NCBI RefSeq assembly: GCF_018885265.1
Contig: NZ_CP076538.1
Coordinates: 1,648,001-1,712,000, forward strand
Direction: 5' to 3'
DNA: 64,000 nt
Source of the DNA: Amycolatopsis aidingensis
GTDB lineage: Bacteria > Actinomycetota > Actinomycetes > Mycobacteriales > Pseudonocardiaceae
This document shows positions 9,176 to 17,089 of the stretch, piece by piece (position 1 is the first letter of the stretch; each line of letters starts with the position of its first letter). The notes beneath the pieces are model-generated. The model was not told the DNA's origin. It saw nothing but the letters and a program-made list of their open reading frames with translations, and made no database searches. The translations under genes were made by a program, and so were the position numbers.

Positions 9176-10356
9176 GGTTGTTGTTCGTGGTGCCCCCGCT
9201 GGCCGGGCATGTGAACCCGCTGGCAGGCGTGGCGGCGGAGTTGGTGGCAGAGGGGCACCGGGTCGCCTGGGCCGGTCCGCAGCCGCTGGTCGGCGAGCTG
9301 CTGGGGGAGGATGCGCTGGTCTACCCGGCGGGTGAGGCGGCGGATTTCGCATTGTCCGGGCGTCCGGCCGGCCTGCGGGCCTTCGCCGCGCTGAAGTTCC
9401 TGTGGGAGAACTATCTGGTTCCGTTGGCCGACACCATGGTGGAGGGGGTCGGTGCCGCGGTCGCGGACTTCGTCCCGGACATGATCGTGGCCGATCAGCA
9501 GGCGCTCGCCGGTGCGCTGGTGGCGAGCAGGGCGGGGCTGCCATGGGCGACCTCGGCGACGACGTCGTCCGAGTTGGCCGATCCACTCGGCGCCATGCCC
9601 AAGGTGGCGGCCTGGATCCGCGGCCTGCAGCAGGGACTGCGCGAGCGGCATGCGGTGGACGGCGAGGCGGATCTGCGGTTCTCCCCGTACGCGGTGCTGG
9701 CATTCAGCACGGAGGAGCTGGCGGGGCGGCCGGTGGTGCCGTTGTCCGGCGAGCTGCACTATGTCGGTCCGTCCCTTTCCGAACGGCGGCAGACCGGGGA
9801 TTTCCCCTGGCACCGCATCGACGAGGGCAAGCCGCTGGCGCTGGTCACACTGGGCACCGCGAACGGTGCGGCGGGCGGCCGGTTCCTGACCGAGAGCGGG
9901 CAGGCGCTGGCGAACCTGCGGGATGAGTTCCAGGGGGTCATCGTGGATCCGGAAGGCTTCCTTCCCGAGGGGACGGGCAACGGTGTGCTGGTGGCCCGCG
10001 GTATCCCGCAGTTGGATGTGATCCAGCGGGCGGCTGTGGTGGTCTGTCACGGCGGGCACAACACGGTGTGCGAGTCCCTGTGGCATGGCGTTCCCCTGGT
10101 CGTGGCCCCGATCAGGGACGATCAGCCGGTGCTGGCGCAGCAGGTGGTCAACGCGGGTGCCGGTATGCGGCTCCGATTCGACCGCGCCAGGGCTGAGGAG
10201 ATCGGTCAGGCGATTCGTTCCGTGCGGCAGGAACCTGGGTACGCCGCACAAGCGCGGCGTATTCGCAGTTCGTTCCGCGAGGCCGGTGGCTCCACGGCGG
10301 CGGCCGAACACCTGTCGACGCTGGCTAGAAGGGTGGTTTGTCGTTGTCTGGGGTGA
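9172..10356 (+). CDS. Family-1 (UGT/MGT-like) glycosyltransferase
   Basis: A 394-residue GT-B enzyme starting in an ATGA overlap with the hydrolase. The N-terminal acceptor half opens with LLFVVPPLAGHVNPLAGVA. The C-terminal donor half has VCHGGHNTVCESLWHGVPLV, the sugar-nucleotide signature of macrolide-type GT1 enzymes. Enzymes of this type add a sugar to small lipophilic acceptors. As last gene of the operon it most likely glycosylates the lipid made by the two KS proteins and ACP, as in heterocyst glycolipid clusters; donor and acceptor cannot be read from sequence. The 3' end runs 32 bases into the convergent HNH gene and the last residues (VVCRCLG) look unconstrained. Confidence 0.85.
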   Translation: MRLLFVVPPLAGHVNPLAGVAAELVAEGHRVAWAGPQPLVGELLGEDALVYPAGEAADFALSGRPAGLRAFAALKFLWENYLVPLADTMVEGVGAAVADFVPDMIVADQQALAGALVASRAGLPWATSATTSSELADPLGAMPKVAAWIRGLQQGLRERHAVDGEADLRFSPYAVLAFSTEELAGRPVVPLSGELHYVGPSLSERRQTGDFPWHRIDEGKPLALVTLGTANGAAGGRFLTESGQALANLRDEFQGVIVDPEGFLPEGTGNGVLVARGIPQLDVIQRAAVVVCHGGHNTVCESLWHGVPLVVAPIRDDQPVLAQQVVNAGAGMRLRFDRARAEEIGQAIRSVRQEPGYAAQARRIRSSFREAGGSTAAAEHLSTLARRVVCRCLG

Positions 10357-11521
10357 GGGGTTCGTGCAGCGGCTCCCGTGGGCTTTGGTGGATGTCCCCG
10401 TGGGGTGTGGTGATGGTCGGCACCCCGTCGATCACCTCGTACTTCCACCCCGGCAGGTCCTTCAGATGGTGGTCGCGCTCGCAGTAGCCCACCAGCTCTT
10501 CTTCGTTGGTGCCTCCGCCCTGGGCCCAGTCGGTGGTGTGGTCGTTCTGGCACTGCTGCGAGGGCCGGTGGCACCCGATGCCCTGGCATTCCCGGTCCCG
10601 TACCCGCACGAACTCATCCAGCGCCGCCGGCGGCCGGTACCGCGTACGCCCCAGATCGATGGGATGCCCCGTGGCCGGGTCGGTCAACAGTCGGCGCCAC
10701 ACACTGTCCGGATGCGTAGCCAGCTCCCGCGCCAACGCCGCCGGGATATGCCCATGCCCGGCCACATATCCCGGCTGCTCGTCCAACCCCAGCAGGGAGC
10801 TGGCCGCGAAGTACAGGTACACCTCCGTCCGCGGCGCCCGGATCTCACCCTGCTCCCGCAGGGCCAAATCGGCGAACACATCCGCCCGCAACTGCTCCAA
10901 CGTGCGACTGTCCCCTTCTTTCCGCATCCGTCGGGCGGCCCGGTCACACCGCGCATAAATCGCACTGGCCACCTCCGTCGGGAGGTCGGCCATCAGGCTG
11001 GACACCCCATCGTCTTGATGGATGAGTTCCAGGGATCGTTGTGCCCGCCGCGCCCGGGTGCGCCGCGCCGCCCCGTCCGGGTCGACCGCGAGTACCTGGT
11101 AGCGCACCGACCGCCGCACACTCGTCCGGTCCTTGCGCTCCAGCTTGTCGCCCATCCGCTCATCCACCTCGCGGGCCTGGTGGTCGGTGAGGACCGCGGT
11201 GGGCTCGACCACCGCTTTCACCTTCTCCTGGTCAATCCGGCCCTCCCGGAACGCCGCCAGGGTGTTCGGTAACCGGGTGAGGTGCTGCCCCAGCGCCAGG
11301 GCTTCCTCCACCCGGTGCCGGGTCCAGTAGAGGCGTCCGGCGATCTCGGTCACCAGCGAGACCCGTTCGTCCCCGTCGTGGGCGAGGTCGGCCACCAGCA
11401 GCACCCGCCGCGCCTCCAGCCGGGCGATGGCGCGTTCGTTGGCCTCCAAGGCGTCGAGTGTGGTGAGTGCGTCTTCTGGGGGATCCGTGTGCGGATCAGA
11501 ACTGTGTCTGTCCATACCCAC
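10325..11521 (-). CDS. DUF222 / 13E12-repeat HNH endonuclease-like protein
   Basis: A 398-residue protein. The helical N-terminal part (RHRVEEALALGQHLTRLPNT, EGRIDQEKVKAVVE) matches the DUF222 or 13E12 family, which occurs in many copies in actinobacteria. The C-terminal part has an HNH-type zinc motif: C-x4-C in CQGIGC, then NDHTTDWAQGG and YCERDHHLKDLPGW. The family's role is poorly known; association with mobile or repeated sequence is common. The start is uncertain (GTG at 11521 or ATG at 11515) and no good ribosome site is seen. It is convergent with the glycosyltransferase, and a 21-bp repeat array lies beyond its 5' end. Confidence 0.85.
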   Translation of the reverse strand: MGMDRHSSDPHTDPPEDALTTLDALEANERAIARLEARRVLLVADLAHDGDERVSLVTEIAGRLYWTRHRVEEALALGQHLTRLPNTLAAFREGRIDQEKVKAVVEPTAVLTDHQAREVDERMGDKLERKDRTSVRRSVRYQVLAVDPDGAARRTRARRAQRSLELIHQDDGVSSLMADLPTEVASAIYARCDRAARRMRKEGDSRTLEQLRADVFADLALREQGEIRAPRTEVYLYFAASSLLGLDEQPGYVAGHGHIPAALARELATHPDSVWRRLLTDPATGHPIDLGRTRYRPPAALDEFVRVRDRECQGIGCHRPSQQCQNDHTTDWAQGGGTNEEELVGYCERDHHLKDLPGWKYEVIDGVPTITTPHGDIHQSPREPLHEPLTPDNDKPPF

Positions 11522-11747
11522 AATTGTATCGACGGGACCGACAAGAATTCCCCGCGTGAATGACTACCCGCTGGTATTCACTCGAATGCGTGTTCGACAT
11601 GAGATGTGCATGCCGGGCCGGGCCCGGGGTGCTCGTTCCGTGGGGTGCTGGCGCTAGCAACCAGCCCTGCTAGTGGTGATGCGTGGAGCGCCAGTGCCCC
11701 GCGGTGCGCCGGAGGCGTGCTTGAAACCCAGCCACAGACTCGTCACC

Positions 11748-11873
11748 GGCCAACACGTTTACCTGAGCGGCCAACGCGTGCGCGGGAACGGCCAAAGCAT
11801 GCGCGTGGGCAGCCAACGCGTGCGCGGGAACGGCAAACACACGCGCGTGGGGAGCAAACACGCGGGTCAGGTG
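11748..11873 (+). repeat. Six tandem 21-bp degenerate repeats (GCCAACGCG family)
   Basis: Six head-to-tail units of exactly 21 bases begin at 11748, 11769, 11790, 11811, 11832 and 11853. Each starts (G/A)GC(C/A)AA(C/A) and most continue with GCGTGCGCG-type sequence. The array occupies most of the 345-base gap between the HNH gene and the lytic transglycosylase; the rest of the gap (11522-11747) shows nothing recognisable. The same unit recurs, in inverted arrangement, at 38634-38733. There is no constant-repeat/variable-spacer pattern, so it is not CRISPR. Confidence 0.75.
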
Positions 11874-13141
11874 GTGCTGGTTTGGGCCTCCGAGGTTGTC
11901 GAGTTGGCGGTGTCGGAGGCCGGGTTGGATGGGGAGGGGTCGGTTGTCGGGTCCGGGGAGTCCGAGGCGGTTGGTTCCGGCGGGTCGGTTGGCTCCGGGG
12001 AGCTGGGCGGATTCGTGGTGTCCGTGGGATCGGAGGGATCCGTGGGGTCAGAGGGATCGCTGGGGTCGGACGGGTCCGTGGGGTCAGAGGGGTCGGTCGG
12101 ATCTGAAGGATCGCTGGGATCGGTGGGGTCCGAAGGGTCGGTGGGGTCGGGAGGATCGGTGGGATCAGGGGGATTCGTGGGGTCGGAGGGATCGTTCGGG
12201 TCGGAGGTGGGTGGTGGGTCCACCGGGTCGGGTCCGGGTGTGGTGATCGGGCTCGGGGCGCCGACGGGGACGTCGCTGTCCGGGGTGGGCTGCACGCCCT
12301 GCCGGTAGGCCTCCGCCCACAGGATCACCGTGTTCACATACGTCTGCGAATTGTTGTACCGGAACACCGCCGCCCGCAACTCACCATCCACCGTCATATC
12401 CAACCCACCCGAACACAAATACCGCCCCGTCGCCACGGTCGCGTCGTAAATATTGTTCGGATCCGAAACCCCATCACCATTACCATCCGCCGCATACCCC
12501 CGCCACGTCGACGGAATGAACTGCGTCGGACCCACCGCCCGATCCCACACCACATCCCCGTCAAACCGCCCACCATCCGTGTCCGGAATCGCCGCCACCG
12601 GACCCACACCATTCAAAACCGGACCCAAAATCGGCTCCAGCGTATTCCCATCCGCATCCACATACCCACCACGAGCATGATTCGACTCGATCCGCCCGAT
12701 ACTCGCGATCAACGCCCAGTCGATCCGGCACCCCGGCTGCTCCGCCCCCAACATCTCCGCCGCGTTCCGATACGCCCGCAACGCCGACCCCGGAATCCCC
12801 AACGGACCGGCGGGCAGGGTCTCACCGTAGGCCGGGCGGCGCGGATCGTTCGCCTTCTTCCTGGAGTCCTCGGCCGCCAGGGCCTCGGGCAGGGCGGGTT
12901 CCGGCAGGGTGCCGTTGACGTTCACCCTGGACGGCAGCTGTGCCGGGTCCAGCCCGCCCACCAGCGCGATGTTGCGGGTGTGCGTATCGGGCGCAGGCCC
13001 GGAGGCCAGCCACTGGGCGGCCGCGACCCCGGCAGCGGTGGTCGGCAGGACCGCGATCGTTCCACTGAGGACGGCGGCGGTCGTGCGGTGCCGTTTCCGG
13101 AACCGTCGTACCGCGTTCGCCCGGCGGATCCTCCGTGTCAC
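11867..13141 (-). CDS. Secreted lytic murein transglycosylase with Asp-Pro-rich C-terminal tail
   Basis: A 424-residue protein with a GTG start behind a GAGGGG ribosome site. The N-terminus is arginine-rich followed by a hydrophobic segment (TTAAVLSGTIAVLPTTAAGV), a signal or anchor. Residues about 135-285 form the catalytic domain: IASIGRIESNH with the likely catalytic Glu, AVGPTQFIPSTW, and FRYNNSQTYVNTVI, as in MltB/SLT_2-type transglycosylases that cleave peptidoglycan glycan strands. After about residue 300 come roughly 65 residues of D-P-T/S/P triplets, then a Ser/Thr/Pro-rich end, typical of a wall-spanning stalk. The gene is monocistronic in appearance and lies downstream of the SARP gene on the same strand. 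Confidence 0.85.
   Translation of the reverse strand: MTRRIRRANAVRRFRKRHRTTAAVLSGTIAVLPTTAAGVAAAQWLASGPAPDTHTRNIALVGGLDPAQLPSRVNVNGTLPEPALPEALAAEDSRKKANDPRRPAYGETLPAGPLGIPGSALRAYRNAAEMLGAEQPGCRIDWALIASIGRIESNHARGGYVDADGNTLEPILGPVLNGVGPVAAIPDTDGGRFDGDVVWDRAVGPTQFIPSTWRGYAADGNGDGVSDPNNIYDATVATGRYLCSGGLDMTVDGELRAAVFRYNNSQTYVNTVILWAEAYRQGVQPTPDSDVPVGAPSPITTPGPDPVDPPPTSDPNDPSDPTNPPDPTDPPDPTDPSDPTDPSDPSDPTDPSDPTDPSDPSDPSDPTDPSDPTDTTNPPSSPEPTDPPEPTASDSPDPTTDPSPSNPASDTANSTTSEAQTSTT
12015..12209 (-). repeat. 9-bp coding microsatellite encoding DP(T/S/P) triplets
   Basis: About 200 bases of imperfect 9-base units inside the transglycosylase gene encode repeated Asp-Pro-Thr or Asp-Pro-Ser triplets. Third-position and Thr/Ser changes between units show it is less homogeneous than the perfect Glu-Pro-Thr array at 21063-21386. 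Confidence 0.7.
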
Positions 13142-13168
13142 GTCACGCCCCTCACTGTCGGGAACATC

Positions 13169-15025
13169 TCACGAAGCCGTCGGAGCGACGGCGGCCAGGT
13201 ACATCGGGGAGTCGCCCGGCGTGGCGGGCGCCGTCAGGTGCCGGACGGCCCGCAGGTAGAGCGGGTCGATCCGGTACCGATAGCTTGCCTGCGACAGGTT
13301 CCGGCCGGGCGGCACCGGATCGGCGAGCCGGATCTCGACCAGCCGCTCGAGCAGGCTTTCCGCCGCCGGAAGGGAAATGTCCAGGTTCCTGGCGGTCCAG
13401 TCGACGGAGATCGAGCCGGGGCCGGGGTGCTGCCGTTCCAGCTGTACCAGCCCCGTCCACTCGACCGAGCCGAGTGCCATGGTGCTGCGCTGGACACTCG
13501 CCACCAGGTCGAGCGTTCCGGTGGGCAGCTCGACGAGGCTGTCGGGCGAGGTCACCTTGTGCAACAGCCGAGACAGCGACCAATGTGGACGGAGGCGAGC
13601 CAGGGATACGATCAGCGCTGCGACCAGCGGAAGTCCGGAGCACCATGCGACCAGCGAGTGCGCAGCCTCCGGCTCCCTGGCCACCCGCCTCCGCCCGATG
13701 CCTGCGCTGAGCAACTCGTACAGTTCGCCACCACCCAGCCTTGGCAGTTCCACCACCGCGGTGATGGTCGCATCGGACATCCGGGAGGAGCAGCCGAGCA
13801 GCATCCCGCCCGCGGGCGAGCCGGGTTGCAGCGCCGCCACGTCCATGCCCTCACGCACGTTGTCCAGCACGACCAGCACGCGCTTGCCCGCGGTCAGCCT
13901 GCGGAACAGCCGCACTCGCTCATGCACGTTGTCCGGAATGGAAAGATCGGCCCGGAAGGCGCGGATGAACCCGGCCAGCACCTCGGCCGGAGCCGCGGCG
14001 GCGAGGTCGGCGTGGAGCCGCCCGTCCGGGAAGGCCGCACCGGTCCGGTTGGCGAGGTGGATGCAGAACGTGCTCGTCCCTGCACCCGGCGCGCCGACCA
14101 CGGCCACGGTGGCCGGTCGCGTCCGCCGGGCGCGGGTCAGGGCGCTGGTCGCCGCGTCCAGCTGCGCGCCGAAGCCGATGAAGGCGACGTTGTCCGGTGG
14201 GATCTGCGCGGGTGCCTCCACGGTCACCCCGGTGGGCCGCGGGGGCGCGATCGGTGCGGCAGGCTCGGCGGGCTCGTCGCTGATGACCTGCTGGAAAGCC
14301 GCACGTACGGCCTGCCCCGGCTCGAGGCCGGACTCGCGCACGCGCTTCTTGCGCAGGTCATGGAACAGGTCGGTCGCCTCGGCTCGCTGCCCGACCGCGG
14401 CGAAGGCACGCATCAGGTTCGCGTAGAGCTCCTCGTGGCGGGTGTCCTCGCGGACGACCCGGTCGGTTTCCGCCAGCACGGCTTCGGCCTGGCCGAGTTC
14501 GAGCCGGGCGCGCAGGTAGCGGTCCAGCACGGCGACCCTGCTGGCGTCAAGCCTGGACTTGTGCGTGTGCAGCACCGGGCCGAGCGAGACATCGGCGAGC
14601 ACCTCGCCCCGGCACAGCCGGACCGCGGCCAGCAGTGTTTCGGCCGCGGGCTCGGTCTCCCCCGTGGCCAGCTGATGTTCGGCCTCGTCCCGCAACCGCA
14701 GGAAGTGCTCCGCATCCAGATACCCTGCCGGGCCGAGATGCAGCACGTACCCGACCCTCGGCGTATGCGCCAGCACGTAGGAGTCCGAAGTGGACGAAGC
14801 AAGCAGCTTGCGCAGCTGGGAGACATAGGTCTGCACGATCCTGGCCAGCTTGGCGCAGGGTTCGCTTCCCCACAGCTCCTCGGTGATCGTCTCGGTACGG
14901 ACGACGGTACCCGCGTTGATCGCCAGCAGGCCGAGCAGCTGGCGCAACTTCGGCTGGGATGGCGTCACCACCTCGTCGCCGTGCTCGACCCGAAGGGGGC
15001 CAAGCACCTTGATCCGTACCGTCAT
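13169..15025 (-). CDS. SARP/AfsR-like transcriptional regulator with degenerate NTPase domain
   Basis: A 618-residue protein with an ATG 6 bases behind AGGAG. The N-terminal winged helix (KVLGPLRVEHGDEVVTPSQP, LRQLLGLLAINAG) and the BTAD helical domain (DAEHFLRLRDEAEHQL to about 255) are those of Streptomyces antibiotic regulatory proteins. Residues about 280-530 resemble an NB-ARC/AP-ATPase: P-loop region VGAPGAGTSTF, Walker B VLVVLDNV and GLPLV. The Walker A lysine is Thr, so nucleotide binding is doubtful. The TPR domain found in full AfsR is absent. SARPs activate nearby secondary-metabolite operons; the Pfa/HglE-like operon and the exporter are plausible targets, but no SARP repeat was identified. 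Confidence 0.85.
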   Translation of the reverse strand: MTVRIKVLGPLRVEHGDEVVTPSQPKLRQLLGLLAINAGTVVRTETITEELWGSEPCAKLARIVQTYVSQLRKLLASSTSDSYVLAHTPRVGYVLHLGPAGYLDAEHFLRLRDEAEHQLATGETEPAAETLLAAVRLCRGEVLADVSLGPVLHTHKSRLDASRVAVLDRYLRARLELGQAEAVLAETDRVVREDTRHEELYANLMRAFAAVGQRAEATDLFHDLRKKRVRESGLEPGQAVRAAFQQVISDEPAEPAAPIAPPRPTGVTVEAPAQIPPDNVAFIGFGAQLDAATSALTRARRTRPATVAVVGAPGAGTSTFCIHLANRTGAAFPDGRLHADLAAAAPAEVLAGFIRAFRADLSIPDNVHERVRLFRRLTAGKRVLVVLDNVREGMDVAALQPGSPAGGMLLGCSSRMSDATITAVVELPRLGGGELYELLSAGIGRRRVAREPEAAHSLVAWCSGLPLVAALIVSLARLRPHWSLSRLLHKVTSPDSLVELPTGTLDLVASVQRSTMALGSVEWTGLVQLERQHPGPGSISVDWTARNLDISLPAAESLLERLVEIRLADPVPPGRNLSQASYRYRIDPLYLRAVRHLTAPATPGDSPMYLAAVAPTAS

Positions 15026-15195
15026 GATGACTCCTGCGTTCCGGCGATCATCAACGGTAGATGTTAACCGCCAGGGCGCCCCCGGTCATCGGCCGAATTG
15101 CGGGTGAACGCCAGTTTCCGGAAAGTCAGCATGCCGACGGGAAGATCGATGCGGCGTACTGTCACGCATCCATCAGTTTTACCGGGATCTCACGT

Positions 15196-16038
15196 CTACT
15201 CGTTCCGGCGGAAGTTGCGCACCGCGAGCGTGCCCCCCAGCAACGCCGTGACCAGCACCAGCGCCAACGCGAGCAGCAGAGCGGAGCCGAACGGCCTGCC
15301 GAGGGCCAGTCCTCTGGTCGCGTCGATCGCGTAGGTCAGCGGGTTGAGCGTGGACACGGTCCGTATCCAGGCCGGCATCGCCTCCAGCGGCATGTACGCG
15401 CTGGAGGAGAACATCAGCGGGAACATCGCGAAGAAGGACACCGCCTGCATGGTTTCCGCCTTGCGCAACCAGGTCGCCATGGCCACGAAAACCCAGCCCA
15501 GCCCCCAGCCGACGACCAGGGTGAGCAGCACCGCGGCGGTCACCCCGAACGGTCCGCCACCGGGACGGAAGCCGAGCACCAGTATGCCCGCGACCAGGGT
15601 GGCCACCAGCTGCACGGCCAGCCGGGCGGTGTCGGAGAGGGTCCTGGCGAGCAGTACGGAGAACAAGCTGATCGGCATGGTCCGGAACCGGCCGATCACC
15701 CCGGTGTAGGTCTCGGCGAGAAGCCCCGCGCCCGAGCTCATCGCGGCGATCATGGCAATGTTGATCATGGTCGCGGGCATCAGGAAGTTGAGGTAGCCGT
15801 CGTAGCCCGCCATCCCTGGCAGCGACCCGATGCGCTCGAAGACCTGGCTGAACAGTAACAACAGCACTACCGGCTGCATCAGGCCGAAGAAGACCAGCCG
15901 GTAGTCCCCGAAGGCCGCGCGCAGGGAGCGCGTGGTGAGCACCCACACCTGGGTGGGTAACCGGCTGCCGGTCCAGTCGCTGGCGACCGATGCGCCGGAG
16001 CCCGTGCCGGCCCGCCTGCTGGATACCGGGCTACTCAT
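15196..16038 (-). CDS. ABC exporter permease, DrrB/ABC-2 type
   Basis: A 280-residue membrane protein. The ATG at 16038 overlaps the end of the ATPase gene by 8 bases, favouring it over a longer frame reading into that gene. About six hydrophobic segments follow a cytoplasmic N-terminus (FFGLMQPVVLLLLFSQVF; MLPA-type loop NFLMPATMINIAMIAAM; signature region TMPISLFSVLLAR and a final VTALLGGTLAV). The ABC-2 family pumps drugs, lipids or polysaccharide precursors outward with a separate ATPase, here the upstream gene. The substrate is unknown; a link to self-resistance or lipid export from the neighbouring operon is speculative. Confidence 0.87.
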   Translation of the reverse strand: MSSPVSSRRAGTGSGASVASDWTGSRLPTQVWVLTTRSLRAAFGDYRLVFFGLMQPVVLLLLFSQVFERIGSLPGMAGYDGYLNFLMPATMINIAMIAAMSSGAGLLAETYTGVIGRFRTMPISLFSVLLARTLSDTARLAVQLVATLVAGILVLGFRPGGGPFGVTAAVLLTLVVGWGLGWVFVAMATWLRKAETMQAVSFFAMFPLMFSSSAYMPLEAMPAWIRTVSTLNPLTYAIDATRGLALGRPFGSALLLALALVLVTALLGGTLAVRNFRRNE

Positions 16039-16978
16039 GCCCGGCCAAGGACGTCCGGTGCAGGGAGAGATACACATCGTCCAGGCTCGGCTCGGTGACG
16101 GTAAGGTCGGCGATGCCGATCCCGAGGCCGTCCAGCGTGCGGACCAGCCCGGTGATCTGCCCGGCCGCCGAGATCGGCGCGGTCACCGTGCGTGCCCGTT
16201 CGTCGGTCACCGGCCGCAGCGCCAGCCGGTGCAGCGCGAAGGCGGCATGCCGGGTACTGGCCAGGTCGGCGAAGGTCAGGGTGGCGGTGCGCCTGCCGAT
16301 CCCCGCCTTCAGTCGTTCCGGGGTGCCCTCGGCGACGATGTGGCCCATGCCCAGCACTACGACCTGGTCGGCGAGCCGGTCGGCCTCCTCGAGGTACTGG
16401 GTCGTCAGCACCACCGTGGTGCCCTCGGCGGCCAGCCGGGCGACGATCTCCCACATACCGGTGCGGCTCACCGGGTCCAGCCCGGTGGTGGGCTCGTCGA
16501 GGAACAGCACCTTGGGCGCGCCGACCAGCCCCGCCGCGAGGTCGAGCCTGCGGCGCATCCCGCCGGAGTAGGTGCGGGCGGGCCGGTCGGCCGCATCCGC
16601 GAGGCCGAAGGACTCGATCAACTCGGCCGCCCGCGCCTTCGCCTGCCGGGTGGACGCGCCCAGCAGCCTGGCGACCAGCACCAGGTTGCCCCGTGCGGAG
16701 AGGTTGTCGTCCACGGCGGCGAACTGACCGGTCATCCCGATATGCCTGCGTACCTGGTGGTCGTCGGCGACCACGTCGAACCCGCACACCCGTGCGGCGC
16801 CGGTACTCGGCTTGGTGCGGGTGCCGAGGATGTTGATCAAGGTGGTCTTGCCCGCGCCGTTGTGCCCGAGCACCGCGAGCACGGTGCCGGCATCGGCGCG
16901 CAGGCTCACCCCGGCCAGCGCGGTCACCTGCGGGTAGGACTTGCCGAGACCGGTGACCTCGATCCGCGGGTGTCGCAT
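16031..16978 (-). CDS. ABC exporter ATPase, DrrA-like
   Basis: A 315-residue ATPase with all motifs: Walker A GHNGAGKTT, signature YSGGMRRRLDLA, Walker B VLFLDEP, and TTQYLEEADRLAD after the switch region. The C-terminal extension (TEPSLDDVYLSLHR) is the hallmark of the daunorubicin-resistance DrrA subfamily. It is coupled to the permease by an ATGAGTAG overlap, so the two form one exporter. The substrate cannot be assigned. Confidence 0.9.
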   Translation of the reverse strand: MRHPRIEVTGLGKSYPQVTALAGVSLRADAGTVLAVLGHNGAGKTTLINILGTRTKPSTGAARVCGFDVVADDHQVRRHIGMTGQFAAVDDNLSARGNLVLVARLLGASTRQAKARAAELIESFGLADAADRPARTYSGGMRRRLDLAAGLVGAPKVLFLDEPTTGLDPVSRTGMWEIVARLAAEGTTVVLTTQYLEEADRLADQVVVLGMGHIVAEGTPERLKAGIGRRTATLTFADLASTRHAAFALHRLALRPVTDERARTVTAPISAAGQITGLVRTLDGLGIGIADLTVTEPSLDDVYLSLHRTSLAGHE

Positions 16979-17089
16979 TTCCTGATCCCCCGACCTGGTT
17001 CCGGTTTGCCTGGACTTTCCGGACGATAGTGCCGGGGCAGGCCCGCCCGGCCCGGCTTGGGCGCGGCTTGAGTGGCGGTGGAGTGCGCC

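Noticed and set aside
11670..11861. A minus-strand frame of 63 residues with a heptad-like Ala/His repeat.
   Set aside because: It is only the translation of the 21-bp DNA repeat (seven codons per unit).
11748..11873. Possible CRISPR array.
   Set aside because: Units are contiguous and degenerate, with no constant repeat, no spacers and no cas genes.
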